Notes: generated by a model not told the origin, from the letters alone. Numbered from the stretch's first letter, positions 33,728-43,462 are shown. The stretch is DNA of 64,000 nt from JABMOW01 sp964409335 (GCA_964409335.1 CAYPCW010000003.1:17822-81821); one strand, 5' to 3'. Translations and numbers: made by a program.

Positions 33728-34291
33728 TTGTTTACTGACAAAATTATTTCCGGTATTATCGCATTAGGCTCGTTGATTTATTCCACTATCCCAGGTGTGA
33801 ATGCAGAATTCTCCCCCATTGTTCTTTTCCCCAGAAGTGGCGCATTGTTGGTCAATACTCACCTTGACAATTGTTTTTCACCGGGACTTGACGAAATTAT
33901 ACTCACCGGCCATCCAATTCGTTTCCATTTTACCGTTCAGATCATTGAAAATGAGACAAATCATATTATTTTAGAGAACAGTTTTTATCACGAAATTCGT
34001 TACTATCTCCTCGATAAAATCTATAAAGTTCATATTTCTGAAAACCTGGAAACCCTCGAAACAGAATCCTTCCAGCGTGCCAAGGAATATATAACTATTC
34101 TCGAAATGATCAACACCGTTTCGCGTGAAGACATCCGATTTGAAAAAGAGTACTTTGTAAAAATTACAGCGCATCTGGATAAAATCTTCATCCCAAACCT
34201 GGATAAAGAAATCGATCTCATGTTTTACTGGAAAAAAAACAAACCCGAGGTCAGATCGCCCGCTTTTAATCGCATGCTGATCACACAATGA
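33728..34291 (+). CDS. Exported DUF4390-like protein of the NtrYX operon
   Basis: 187 residues with TTG start; there is no ATG before the signal peptide (IISGIIALGSLIYSTIPGVNA). The mature part has HLDNCFSPGLDEIILTGHPIRFHF, then EIRYYLLDKIYKVHI and later FVKITAHLDKIFIPNLDKEIDLMFYWK. The pattern (opening 'D..F...L...L..G.P....', 'R.DLLD..Y.V') is that of DUF4390. In proteobacteria DUF4390 genes lie directly before ntrY-ntrX, as here. It may be the extracytoplasmic input partner of the kinase. Stop overlaps the kinase start by ATGA. Confidence 0.65.
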   Translation: MFTDKIISGIIALGSLIYSTIPGVNAEFSPIVLFPRSGALLVNTHLDNCFSPGLDEIILTGHPIRFHFTVQIIENETNHIILENSFYHEIRYYLLDKIYKVHISENLETLETESFQRAKEYITILEMINTVSREDIRFEKEYFVKITAHLDKIFIPNLDKEIDLMFYWKKNKPEVRSPAFNRMLITQ

Positions 34292-35478
34292 AATTTCGAC
34301 TCCCTTCTATCAAAATTCAGTTTCTATTTATCGTACAATTCGTGTTGATTTTATCTGTACTTTTTTATCGATTGTATTTCATCCAAAATTTTGAACAATA
34401 CGAAAATCAGATTGCTAACCTTGGAGTCGAAGACAGGCTTCGATCAATCTACCAGAATTACCGGGATCAAATCGCTCCTGAATATCTTGATGATTTTAAA
34501 ATGGATATTGATACGTTGTTGGGTATAACGACCTTAAGTAAGTGGGGCGCCTCGAATTTTGAATCTGAAATGGAGCTCTATTCCCTGTATATCCTTATTT
34601 CTATCATCATTGCAGTATTTTTATTTACTATATTTACTTTTAAACTCATCACCCGGCCGTTGGAAAAACTACAGTATGCGACCCAGGCATTGTCCCGGGG
34701 TGATTTGAATGTTAATGTACCGGAGAGTAAATATTCACCTTTAAACGAACTCATTGTCTCCTTTAATTCGATGGTCAAAGAACTTGAGGCATCACGCGAC
34801 CAACTAATCTCTGCAGAAAAAGAAACAATCTGGCGGGAAATGGCGAGGGTCATGGCTCATGAAATTAAAAATCCACTTACACCCTTACAATTGACAGCTG
34901 AACGACTCGAGTCAAAATTGCTGGAATCAACCGATGCCGTGGTCAGGATCCTTCCCCGGTCGCTGGAGGTGATCAAGGAGGAAATTGCAGGACTGAAACG
35001 ACTGACCGTTGAATTCTCAGAATTTGCACGTCTTCCGGAATCCCTGCCCTCAAACTTCGATCTGGTAAAACTTGTAAAAGAAGTAGTGGCGCCCTATCAG
35101 TCCAAAGCTAAAATTAATTTCAAGGATAAGGAAGAACTACACATATTTGCCGATAGATTTCAAATCAAACAGGTTTTGGTCAATTTAATTCAAAACAGTA
35201 TCCATGCGAGCGAGACTACTCCGGAGATTTCCATACACACCGGGACCGGTGCCGATCAATTGATTTGGGTGACCGTTTCCGATCGGGGAAAAGGGATACC
35301 TGAGGAGGATATCCCAAGAATATTCGAGCCTTATTTTTCCAAACGTAAAAAAGGGACCGGACTCGGTCTCGCAATTGTGAAAAAAATAGTCGAACACCAC
35401 AATGGTGTTATTTCGGTGACTAGCCGGGTAAATGAAGGAACCTCATTTATGATTAAATTACCGGTGCATTACTATTAA
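34288..35478 (+). CDS. NtrY-like sensor histidine kinase
   Basis: 396 residues. Two membrane helices (residues ~10-28 and ~92-115) flank a small sensor region of about 65 residues. A HAMP domain follows (KLITRPLEKLQYATQALSRGD), then the dimerisation/phosphoacceptor motif ARVMAHEIKNPLTPLQL with His191, and the ATPase domain with NLIQNSIHAS (N box), VSDRGKGIPEEDI (G1), FEPYFSKRKKGTGLGLAIVK (F/G2). The HEIKNPLTP version is typical of NtrY kinases. It should phosphorylate the response regulator encoded 35 bases downstream. What it senses is unknown; it lacks a PAS domain, which most NtrY proteins have. Confidence 0.9.
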   Translation: MKFRLPSIKIQFLFIVQFVLILSVLFYRLYFIQNFEQYENQIANLGVEDRLRSIYQNYRDQIAPEYLDDFKMDIDTLLGITTLSKWGASNFESEMELYSLYILISIIIAVFLFTIFTFKLITRPLEKLQYATQALSRGDLNVNVPESKYSPLNELIVSFNSMVKELEASRDQLISAEKETIWREMARVMAHEIKNPLTPLQLTAERLESKLLESTDAVVRILPRSLEVIKEEIAGLKRLTVEFSEFARLPESLPSNFDLVKLVKEVVAPYQSKAKINFKDKEELHIFADRFQIKQVLVNLIQNSIHASETTPEISIHTGTGADQLIWVTVSDRGKGIPEEDIPRIFEPYFSKRKKGTGLGLAIVKKIVEHHNGVISVTSRVNEGTSFMIKLPVHYY

Positions 35479-35513
35479 AATTTTCAGGTACACCAAAAAA
35501 TTCAGGACAGCCA

Positions 35514-36869
35514 ATGCGTATTTTAGTCGTTGATGATGAGAAAAATATCCGGTTTACCCTTACCGACATTCTTCAGGATGAGGGATATACCGTGGACAGT
35601 GTGGATAGCGGCGAAAAGTGCCTGGCACGCCTGAAGAGACAAAAATACGAGCTGGTCATTCTGGATGTTCGTATGCCCGGAATGGACGGAATTCAGGTTT
35701 TTCAAAAACTCAAGGAAATTGAATATGATGCTGATGTGCTGGTTATTTCAGGCCATAGCGGAATAGAAACCGCCGTACAGGCGGTAAAGCTCGGAGCATA
35801 CGATTTTATTGAAAAGCCGCTGTCAATGTCTAAAATTCTCACAGCAGCGAGAAATATTGCACAAAAACAATCCCTACAGTTTACCGCCAGTCAGACCATG
35901 TCCGATAAACTGAAAAAATATGCGATGATTGGAAATTCTCCCCAAATCCAGAGTATTCGGGATATCATCGAAAAGGCGGCGCCGACGGATACAAAAGTCC
36001 TTATCCGGGGTGAAAGCGGAACTGGAAAAGAATTGGTCGCATGGGCGATTCACGATAAAAGTCATCGACGTGAAAAACCATTTATTGCTTTTAATTCTGC
36101 TGCGCTCCCAACCGAACTGGTTGAAAGTGAACTATTCGGATATGATAAGGGCGCCTTTACCGGTGCCGAAAAGCGGAAGATCGGTAAACTGGAGATGGCT
36201 CATGGGGGAACCCTCTTTTTAGATGAGATCGGCGACATGAGTATGACAACACAGGCTAAAGTTCTCAGGGTGATCCAGGAAGGAACGTTCGAACGGGTGG
36301 GCGGCGAAAGTACTATCCGTATTGATGTGCGTATCCTGGCAGCAACCCACAAAGACCTGGAAAACATGATCTCTGAGAGCGCTTTTCGCCAGGATCTGTT
36401 CTATCGCCTGAATGTTCTGCCGATGAGCATCCCACCCCTTCGGGATCGAACCGGTGATGTCCTGTTTCTCGCAGACCATTTTCTGCAGTATTATGCCACA
36501 GAACTGAAGGAAGATCTTAAATATCTGACCCCGAAAGCCAAAGCGTGTTTGGAGTCATATGAGTTCCCTGGGAATGTCCGGGAACTGAGAAATCTCATCG
36601 AACGTTTATGCATCCTTGTAACCAATCAGGAGATCACGGATAAAGATGTCCTTCCTCATCTTCGAAACAAAACCGGTAATGACGAAATCTGCGATTTTAT
36701 GACATTTGAAAATTTTTCGGATGCCAGGCGGGAATTTGAAACCCGGTTTATCACTGAAAAACTGAAACAATCCAAATGGAATATCACTGCAGCCGCAGAG
36801 AAACTGGGGATGAGACAACCCAACTTATCCCGAAAAATGAAAGAGCTGAAAATTTCCCGTATCGACTGA
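35514..36869 (+). CDS. NtrX/NtrC-type sigma-54 activator response regulator
   Basis: 451 residues. Receiver domain 1-120 with acidic pair VVDDE, phospho-acceptor Asp51 in VILDVRMPGMDG and Lys in IEKPL. AAA+ domain ~135-375 with Walker A GESGTGKELV, the sigma-54 contacting loop GAFTGA around residues 213-218, Walker B GGTLFLDEIGDM and the arginine finger region FRQDLFYRLNVLPM. The C-terminal Fis-type HTH is NITAAAEKLGMRQPNLSRKM. It would activate sigma-54 promoters when phosphorylated by the adjacent kinase. The RQPNLSRKM helix is typical for NtrX rather than NtrC. Confidence 0.93.
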   Translation: MRILVVDDEKNIRFTLTDILQDEGYTVDSVDSGEKCLARLKRQKYELVILDVRMPGMDGIQVFQKLKEIEYDADVLVISGHSGIETAVQAVKLGAYDFIEKPLSMSKILTAARNIAQKQSLQFTASQTMSDKLKKYAMIGNSPQIQSIRDIIEKAAPTDTKVLIRGESGTGKELVAWAIHDKSHRREKPFIAFNSAALPTELVESELFGYDKGAFTGAEKRKIGKLEMAHGGTLFLDEIGDMSMTTQAKVLRVIQEGTFERVGGESTIRIDVRILAATHKDLENMISESAFRQDLFYRLNVLPMSIPPLRDRTGDVLFLADHFLQYYATELKEDLKYLTPKAKACLESYEFPGNVRELRNLIERLCILVTNQEITDKDVLPHLRNKTGNDEICDFMTFENFSDARREFETRFITEKLKQSKWNITAAAEKLGMRQPNLSRKMKELKISRID

Positions 36870-37020
36870 CCAATCCGCAACCCAAAGGATCTGATCTCTA
36901 ATCCGGTTTTTGCCTTGACGGAAGTCAGAATGATTAAACGTAATTATTATGCCTCCATTTCTTTCGGGTAATTCCATAACCATGACAGCCTAAATTTCAT
37001 CTTTCGCATCTACCTAAATC

Positions 37021-39378
37021 ATGACATTTAATAAAGTTATAACATTATGTCTTTTATTCTCACTCGGATTTTCGGCAGGGATATCCGGTTATGTCCGTAA
37101 TTCTGAGAATGGTGAGCCCATTTCCTTTGCCACCATCATGGTTCAACATACGCAGATAGGCACATCGGCAGATATTCACGGGTATTATGTGATTCAGGGC
37201 GCTCCCGTCGGAGATGTGTCATTGATCTTTATGATGATTGGTTTTTCACCCGACACTTTGCAAGTCCGCAATTACGATGGAGATAACCGGGTGGATGCAG
37301 ATCTTTCCCCCATCGTCCTTTCCGGTGAGACCGTCGAGGTGAGTGGAGAAAAAGCACAATTTCTCCGGCAATCCAATGTGAGCAACATTAACCTGACAGT
37401 GAGGGATATCCGGTCGGTTCCCGCCTTTATTGAAGATGACATTTTCCGGACCTTTCAATTATTGCCCGGCGTCACATCACAGAATGATTTTTCTGCAGCG
37501 ATTATCGTTCGCGGTGGCAGCCCCGATGAAAATTTAGTTCTGTTGGACACGCCACAAATCTACAACCCCTACCATGTGGGTGGAATTTTCTCCACATTCA
37601 ACACTGACGCTATATCAAATGCCAGGTTTATTTCCGGTGGATTTCAATCTGAATACGGTGGACATCTGTCCTCGGTAATCAGCCTGACCACGAAAGAAGG
37701 AAATTCACGCAGAGGCCGGTTCTCTGCCGACCATTGGTTCTCGGATTACTGGAATATCAACGATATCCAGGGCGAAGTCACCCTGTTAAGTTCCAAGTTT
37801 CTTGCCGAAGGTCCTTCTTATAAAGGATCATGGTTTTTCTCCGGTCGCAGAACTTATTTTGACCAGCTTGCTTCTTTATACTACCGGGTCAGAGGTACCG
37901 ACCAGAACTGGAATTATTATTTCTGGGATACTAATTTCAAAATCCATTCTGACATTTCATCAAACCACCGGATCACCTATACCCAATATTCCGGTTTAGA
38001 TGATTTATTTATCAATGTGGGTGGCAACGATCTGCCAGAGATTAATTTTCTTTGGGATTGGGGTAACCGGACCCGAAGTATTCAATGGCGATATCTCCCC
38101 TCTTCAAAACGGGTACTGGAGACCAACCTGACTCAAGCCCTCTATTTTTTTAATGTAGATTTTGATTTTACTATCCTCCGTGAAAGCAGTTTTTCAGATT
38201 CCACGGAATCATCAGGGTTCGTAGCGCACATGACCAACCGGGTGAAGGATCAGGGATTTTCCCAGAATTTGACGTGGTTTTTGGATTCCGGGCACTCGGT
38301 GAATACCGGGTATTCCCTAAAAAAATTAAGTCTGCAATACCGTGAAACATTTGCCGGTTCCAAGATTGTGGACTGGGATCAATCTCCGACTCTTTTCGAG
38401 TGCTATATCACCGATTCGCGTCGTCCGGTTGACCGCCTGATCCTCGATATCGGTGTTCGCCTGACAAAGTATGAGTATTATGACCATTGGGTGTTTGATC
38501 CGCGGTTCAATTTCAAATATTTTCTTACGGGCGAGCTGGCGGTGAAAGGAAGCTGGGGAATGTACTCACAATTTTTATTTACCATTAATCATGATGACCA
38601 GCTTCTGCGGATCGTGGATTTCTGGCAGCCCGTCATGAAAGGATATCAGCCTCAGCGCGCCGAGCATTTTATCCTTGGGCTGGAATATTTCGCACCTTAC
38701 AATCTGTCAGTAAATCTCGAGGGATATGTAAAACCATACCGATACATTTTGGACATGAGCCGGGTTTACCACCCTTCTGATGGAGAGGGCGGATTTGTCG
38801 CCGGCACCGGAATCGCACGGGGTATTGAAATCCTGCTGAAGAAATATCAGGGGGATATTACCGGATGGCTGGGGTATTCCTACTCCCTGACAAAAAAAAC
38901 CATGGACTATAACGAAAATGGCGTCATCGAACCGGTGTTGGGTGAAAAATTCCATGCGAAATATGACATGCCTCACAGTTTTAATCTCGTGATAAATTAC
39001 CGGATAAATCCGAAGCATACCCTATCCACCAGTTGTACAGCCCGCACCGGTGAACCCTTCACCCCGCCTAAGGGGAAAGTGTTCCATCAGGGTGTGAATA
39101 TTTTTGGATCCGTGGATAATCCCTATCAACGGCTGGATACTTATTACGGACTCAAGAACAGCGCCCGGTATCCCTTTTATTTTCGGCTGGACCTTGCCTA
39201 CGGTTATAGTTCAACGGTGTTCAAAAAGGCTGTTGTATATCAGCTTCAACTCATCAATCTCACCAATCATTATAATGTGCTGCTGTACAACTGGGACCTG
39301 GAAGCATCACCCGCTAAAGTCAGCGCTTATAGCATGTTCCCCATACTTATCACCTTCGGATTAGAAATTAAATTATGA
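37021..39378 (+). CDS. TonB-dependent receptor with carboxypeptidase-like N domain
   Basis: 785 residues. Signal peptide (VITLCLLFSLGFSAG), then a carboxypeptidase-regulatory-like domain ~20-100 (ISGYVRNSENGEPISFATIM, GTSADIHGYYVI), a plug domain ~115-220 (VPAFIEDDIFRTFQLLPGVT, VRGGSPDENLVLLD, STFNTDAISNARFISGGFQSEYGGHLSSVI) and a 22-strand-type barrel up to the C terminus. It is the SusC-like/DUF4249-partner class of receptors in FCB bacteria. The following gene, overlapping by ATGA, is its lipoprotein partner. The cargo is unknown. It lies 150 bases after the sigma-54 regulator gene. Confidence 0.88.
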   Translation: MTFNKVITLCLLFSLGFSAGISGYVRNSENGEPISFATIMVQHTQIGTSADIHGYYVIQGAPVGDVSLIFMMIGFSPDTLQVRNYDGDNRVDADLSPIVLSGETVEVSGEKAQFLRQSNVSNINLTVRDIRSVPAFIEDDIFRTFQLLPGVTSQNDFSAAIIVRGGSPDENLVLLDTPQIYNPYHVGGIFSTFNTDAISNARFISGGFQSEYGGHLSSVISLTTKEGNSRRGRFSADHWFSDYWNINDIQGEVTLLSSKFLAEGPSYKGSWFFSGRRTYFDQLASLYYRVRGTDQNWNYYFWDTNFKIHSDISSNHRITYTQYSGLDDLFINVGGNDLPEINFLWDWGNRTRSIQWRYLPSSKRVLETNLTQALYFFNVDFDFTILRESSFSDSTESSGFVAHMTNRVKDQGFSQNLTWFLDSGHSVNTGYSLKKLSLQYRETFAGSKIVDWDQSPTLFECYITDSRRPVDRLILDIGVRLTKYEYYDHWVFDPRFNFKYFLTGELAVKGSWGMYSQFLFTINHDDQLLRIVDFWQPVMKGYQPQRAEHFILGLEYFAPYNLSVNLEGYVKPYRYILDMSRVYHPSDGEGGFVAGTGIARGIEILLKKYQGDITGWLGYSYSLTKKTMDYNENGVIEPVLGEKFHAKYDMPHSFNLVINYRINPKHTLSTSCTARTGEPFTPPKGKVFHQGVNIFGSVDNPYQRLDTYYGLKNSARYPFYFRLDLAYGYSSTVFKKAVVYQLQLINLTNHYNVLLYNWDLEASPAKVSAYSMFPILITFGLEIKL

Positions 39379-40943
39379 AATTTATCAGTACCCTTCTATG
39401 TGCGACCTTTCTGGTTTTACTGTCTTGTGAACGGGAGATTTCACTCTATGACATCGATGGAATTAACGAGGGCAACAATTATTATCAGGGTGAACTGCGT
39501 ATCGAAGGTATCCTGTTCCCCACCGAAAATATGGCTTTAGTTCGCATCGATAAGACCTTTCCTCTCAACGAAAATTACATCTATGATTGCCTCGATAACG
39601 ACGGCGACTGGGACCCCCTTACGGATGATCTTGGAGAGGACGGACAGGTAAATGATCCTAATGACGACGATCATGACGGTATTACCAACGAACCCAGTAT
39701 TGGGGAGAATAACGGTATCCCCGATTGTGGCGAACCCAATGTGGATGAGTATGATGAAGTCCTGCCTAACTTTCATGTGGATTCTACGATCTGTTCATCG
39801 GTGAAACTGTATGGTCCATGGGGTGAATATCCGTTCACATGGGTGGACAATGCCGCCCAATTGATCTCATATCCGGAATACGACCCGAATCTGGATGAAG
39901 CCATCACCGAATGGTACGGAGGGTGGATCCCCATAAGTGAAATCGATTTCGGAATGTCACCGGATATGCCCATTGAAGACCGGATTTATTCCCTTGAATG
40001 TGACTGCGGCGAATTCGGTGTTATTACCGCAACGGATACTTTGTTACTGCCCGTCAATTTTTATGGCGACAGCCTCGGAATTACCGCGCTGTATGAAAAT
40101 ATTTACAATTATCCCACTATTCTGAATTTACTACAAAACTGTCCTGTGGATAATTTCTGGCTTACTTCATCCACCGGTGAGGCATTCTCCACCCGGCAGA
40201 TCTATTTTTCATCCCCCCTGGAAGCCACCAGTTTCTGGGTAAAGGTTGAAGAATTTTCACCTGACGGAATAAATCTCGATACCTGTACGCCTACGAATTT
40301 GAATTATATTCACGCCTTTCCTGCGATGAGCACTGTAGAAGGGATGTTGAATGATAATACTTACATCACCGGAACCGTCATAGCTGAAATCCCCGGATAC
40401 TATCGCATCAATGTTCAGACCATGTCCCATGGATTTGAAAATTATTACTTTTATACTGATCTGGACCTTCATGACCCTGTCCGAAGTAATTTGCGAAAAA
40501 ATGATGGAAGTGTGGCGATGGGGAGTTTCGGTGCATTGACCACTAATTCTTTGTACACGATTGTTCAGCTCCCCCCTATGGTATACATGGATCACCTGGA
40601 TGTAGCCGGGCATTTATTGTATATCGGGATTGAGACCCAGATCAACGTAAACTGGTTCCATATTCGGATTTCCGGGGCAAATATTACCGGTCAGATTCCC
40701 GGCGGGGAAATTGCCGATGAGGACTGGAATCTAATTGTTAGTCCGTCCACCGGCGAAATATCAGGTCAACCGCAGGTGGATCCTATCCTCAACGGGGAAA
40801 ATATACTGTTTGCAGTGATCGAACTGGATCCGGCATCCCTGGTACCGGGTGCGGTGATCTGTATGGAAGATATCGGATTTACCTGGACAGGTCATAATTT
40901 CCCTTATGTGGTATTCTACGGTCCCTGTATTACGATAGAATAA
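39375..40943 (+). CDS. DUF4249-like surface lipoprotein with Asp-rich insert
   Basis: 522 residues with a lipoprotein signal peptide (lipobox VLLSC, Cys18) and opening REISLYDIDG ... GELRIEGILFPTENMALVRIDKTFP, the pattern of DUF4249 proteins that are encoded next to TonB receptors. Between residues ~71 and ~133 it has an unusual run of acidic Asp/Asn/Gly repeats (CLDNDGDWDPLTDDLGEDG, NDPNDDDHDGITNEP, NGIPDCGEPNVDEYDE) like thrombospondin type 3 calcium-binding repeats, flanked by cysteines. The rest is a beta-rich domain. It probably acts as the outer lid or substrate-binding partner of the receptor. Confidence 0.65.
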   Translation: MKFISTLLCATFLVLLSCEREISLYDIDGINEGNNYYQGELRIEGILFPTENMALVRIDKTFPLNENYIYDCLDNDGDWDPLTDDLGEDGQVNDPNDDDHDGITNEPSIGENNGIPDCGEPNVDEYDEVLPNFHVDSTICSSVKLYGPWGEYPFTWVDNAAQLISYPEYDPNLDEAITEWYGGWIPISEIDFGMSPDMPIEDRIYSLECDCGEFGVITATDTLLLPVNFYGDSLGITALYENIYNYPTILNLLQNCPVDNFWLTSSTGEAFSTRQIYFSSPLEATSFWVKVEEFSPDGINLDTCTPTNLNYIHAFPAMSTVEGMLNDNTYITGTVIAEIPGYYRINVQTMSHGFENYYFYTDLDLHDPVRSNLRKNDGSVAMGSFGALTTNSLYTIVQLPPMVYMDHLDVAGHLLYIGIETQINVNWFHIRISGANITGQIPGGEIADEDWNLIVSPSTGEISGQPQVDPILNGENILFAVIELDPASLVPGAVICMEDIGFTWTGHNFPYVVFYGPCITIE

Positions 40944-40977
40944 TCGTTTGATGTCATTCACAATAAGTTCCTTGGCG

Positions 40978-41661
40978 CTAATTCCAATCCGCAGGCAGGG
41001 GCAGACTCCCCTTCAACAGCGAGGCGGGTTCTTCCTTTTCGATTTCCTTTTCAAGATACTGGCATACCACATTCAATCTCAGACTGATGTCCGGTAGTTC
41101 AAGTAGTTTCTGCTGTTCTTCTAAGGGAATGCCTAACAACGAAGCGATGATGTTGGTGATCATTTCTTTATTGATAAGCGGATTATTTAACAGGCTGGTT
41201 TCCATATCCGTTTTGGAAACGTGAAGAAATTCGCTGAACGTATCCAGCAGTTTCTTTTTTTCGCCAAGATCCGGTGAAGACACTACATCTTTGATCACGG
41301 TCATCGCACCGGTACGGTACGCCAGGTCGTGCATGGCTTCGTTGATTTCCACTTTTTCCAGACCGATCACATTGATATTAATCGATCCATCTTTCAGGGT
41401 TTCACTCTCAAAAATATGAACCAGGGTTCCGATTTTGTAGATGGGGGGATATCCCTTTAATCTGGGATTTGTCTCTCTTTTTTCCAGAACAACCGTCATG
41501 AAATTATCCGTTTCAAGGGTTTTTTTCACCATTGTGATATCATTTATATTCGTAATTGCAAACATATGTCCGGTCTTGGGAAACATCACCATTTCACACT
41601 GAACCAGTAACGGGGAACTCCCGCTAAAAGAGTCCATGAAAGGTTTTCGATATAATTTCAT
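40978..41661 (-). CDS. Lon N-terminal (substrate-binding) domain protein
   Basis: 227 residues consisting only of a LON-N domain: LLVQCEMVMFPKTGHMFAIT, then VVLEKRETNPRLKGYPPIYKIGTLVHIFE and INVIGLEKVEI, with a helical C-terminal part ending in a LGIPLEEQQKLLELPDISLRLNVV stretch typical of the LAN domain. There is no AAA+ ATPase or Ser-Lys protease domain. Such stand-alone proteins are widespread, and their job is unknown; adaptor or inhibitor of protein degradation is one proposal. It converges on the DUF4249 gene with 34 bases between the stops. Confidence 0.8.
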   Translation of the reverse strand: MKLYRKPFMDSFSGSSPLLVQCEMVMFPKTGHMFAITNINDITMVKKTLETDNFMTVVLEKRETNPRLKGYPPIYKIGTLVHIFESETLKDGSININVIGLEKVEINEAMHDLAYRTGAMTVIKDVVSSPDLGEKKKLLDTFSEFLHVSKTDMETSLLNNPLINKEMITNIIASLLGIPLEEQQKLLELPDISLRLNVVCQYLEKEIEKEEPASLLKGSLPLPADWN

Positions 41662-41707
41662 GTATTACTCCGCTTTCACTTTTCAGATATCGTCGCGACG
41701 TCTGATT

Positions 41708-42370
41708 TTAGCCGATCAATGATAATACTTTATCTACCAATCCGGTAATGCCTTGTTCCACATCGCGGATTCGTGGACCCAGCATATAAGCAGGTGTAGA
41801 TACAATTTTATATTTCTCATCTGTGACATAATTCTGCACGGCACAGTTGGTATGCATAACACCCAGTTTCTCCAACTCGTCTGCGGTGACCTGATCGTTA
41901 CCGATAGTGAGGTGGACGTTTTGTGTAATGTTACAGATCGCCCGTGCAGCCATCGCCGGGGAGATGCAGATCACACCGATTGGTTTCGAGGCCTTCACCA
42001 TCTCCTGTATCATCCGTTCCACATGGGGGTGGACGGTACAGTTGGCGCCTTGAGTGCCAAAATCGCTGAGATTCAGTGCTGCGCCGTAACCACCGGGGAA
42101 GATCAGCGCATCCAGGTTATTCGCATGGATTGTGGCGATATCCCGTACATTCCCGCGGGTGATCCGTGCACTTTCAATAAGGACATTTCGTGTTTCGTTG
42201 ACCGCATCACCCGTCTGATGATTGATGACGATTCGCTGAGGCATATCCGGCGCTATAAAAATAATTTCTGCACCGGCACGGTCCAGAGCCAGTACCGTGA
42301 GAACTGCCTCCTGGATCTCTGTGCCGTCCCTGTAGCCGCAACCGGATAAGCAAACACCTACTTTTGGCAT
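41708..42370 (-). CDS. elbB: ElbB-like DJ-1/PfpI superfamily glyoxalase
   Basis: 220 residues: MPKVGVCLSGCGYRDGTEIQEAV, then FPGGYGAALNLSDFG, and the nucleophile-elbow region KPIGVICISPAMAAR with the catalytic Cys, followed by LTIGN and MLGP. These match ElbB/ES1 proteins (isoprenoid biosynthesis glyoxalase ElbB), which show weak glyoxalase III activity. The cytoplasmic role in vivo is unclear. It lies 46 bases upstream of the LON-N gene on the same strand. An AAGGAG site stands seven bases before the ATG. Confidence 0.88.
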   Translation of the reverse strand: MPKVGVCLSGCGYRDGTEIQEAVLTVLALDRAGAEIIFIAPDMPQRIVINHQTGDAVNETRNVLIESARITRGNVRDIATIHANNLDALIFPGGYGAALNLSDFGTQGANCTVHPHVERMIQEMVKASKPIGVICISPAMAARAICNITQNVHLTIGNDQVTADELEKLGVMHTNCAVQNYVTDEKYKIVSTPAYMLGPRIRDVEQGITGLVDKVLSLIG

Positions 42371-42409
42371 AATAATTCTCCTTATTTTTATATGTGTCTT
42401 TGGTCGAAA

Positions 42410-43372
42410 TTACTCTGTTGGCCGGATTCTGCCAACAGTTTTCGATACCCATTCAATATTTCGTATCAACCCGGAATATTTGGTACGCTTTACAGCACTG
42501 TGACGGAATAGCGTACGAAACTCCACTTCATTCAATTGTCCCCATTCCTCCTGTGACTTTCTTTGGATACCCTCGCGCATCTGAAATTCCGGTACATCGG
42601 TCTTCTGTTCGCTTTTTTGATTCCAGGGGCAGATCTGCTGACAGATATCGCAGCCATAGATCCATCCGTCAAAAGTGCCGGCAAATTCAGGAGGGATGTC
42701 CCCCCGGTGTTCAATTGTGAGATACGATATACACTTTCCCGCATCCAGCACATAGGGTGCCGGGAAAGCCTTTGTCGGACAGGCGTCGAGACAGGCGGTA
42801 CAGGTTCCGCAATGGTCGGATTTAAAAGGGGTATCGGGCCTCAGTTCAATGTCTACCATGAGTTCACCCAAAAACAGCCATGATCCGTGATTTGTGGTAA
42901 TGAAATTGGTGTGTTTGCCCTGCCAGCCCAACCCCGCCTGTTGCGCCCACACCTTGTCGGTTACCGGAGAAGTATCCACGCAGACCCGGTATTTGACCTT
43001 CGGGTACAGGGACATGATGAATGTCAGCAGTTCGAATAATTTCCGTTTTATCACCGTGTGATAATCGCCCCCCCAGGCGTAATTGGAAATTTTCACCTGG
43101 CCGGGACCATCCTGCGCTCTGCCGGTAAAATAATTCATTGCCACAGATATCACGGACTTTACTTCGGGAAAATATGTGTAGACATCCGCTCTTTCGACAG
43201 ATCGTGCCGCCATCCATCCCATCGAGGCAGAGTATCCTGCTTCCAGCCATTGGGATAACCGTTGACGATGGATATCGGGTAAATCAGGTGAAGCAATCCC
43301 GGCTTTTGTAAATCCCAGGGATCGCGCATGACGTTTAATTCGGTCTGAAAAAGAGTGATCCATCGTTGCCAA
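42410..43372 (-). CDS. queG: Epoxyqueuosine reductase
   Basis: 320 residues. Cobalamin-dependent N-terminal part with LGFTKAGIASPDLPD, SVAMNYFTG and DTSPVTDKVWAQQAGLGWQGKHTNFI; two 4Fe-4S motifs are CGTCTACLDACPTKAF and CDICQQICPWN, plus the conserved DAGKCISYLTIEHRG. This is QueG, the last step of queuosine synthesis in tRNA. C-terminal HEAT part is absent or short, which is frequent. The first two Cys motifs are complete, so it should be active. Confidence 0.93.
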   Translation of the reverse strand: MATMDHSFSDRIKRHARSLGFTKAGIASPDLPDIHRQRLSQWLEAGYSASMGWMAARSVERADVYTYFPEVKSVISVAMNYFTGRAQDGPGQVKISNYAWGGDYHTVIKRKLFELLTFIMSLYPKVKYRVCVDTSPVTDKVWAQQAGLGWQGKHTNFITTNHGSWLFLGELMVDIELRPDTPFKSDHCGTCTACLDACPTKAFPAPYVLDAGKCISYLTIEHRGDIPPEFAGTFDGWIYGCDICQQICPWNQKSEQKTDVPEFQMREGIQRKSQEEWGQLNEVEFRTLFRHSAVKRTKYSGLIRNIEWVSKTVGRIRPTE

Positions 43373-43427
43373 AATTTATGATGGTTTACCCGTTGTAATT
43401 AGGGCGATGATCATGTCATTCCACCGG

Positions 43428-43462
43428 GGATGATGCGGGACCCTGACCGGGTGTTGTCATCC
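43428..43462. repeat. Imperfect hairpin in the queG upstream gap
   Basis: GGATGA and TCATCC form a 6-bp outer stem around an inner ACCC-TGACC-GGGT stem. It lies between the end of the small lipoprotein gene and the start of queG, both on the minus strand. No T-run follows on either strand, so it is not a classical terminator. It may be a leftover repeat element or RNA processing site. Confidence 0.35.

Noticed and set aside
36870..37020. Possible sigma-54 or sigma-70 promoter before the TonB receptor gene
   Set aside because: No GG-N10-GC pair of the sigma-54 kind and no well-spaced -35/-10 pair that I could defend.
41753..42349. 198-codon ORF on the plus strand opposite elbB
   Set aside because: Antisense shadow of a well-conserved gene.
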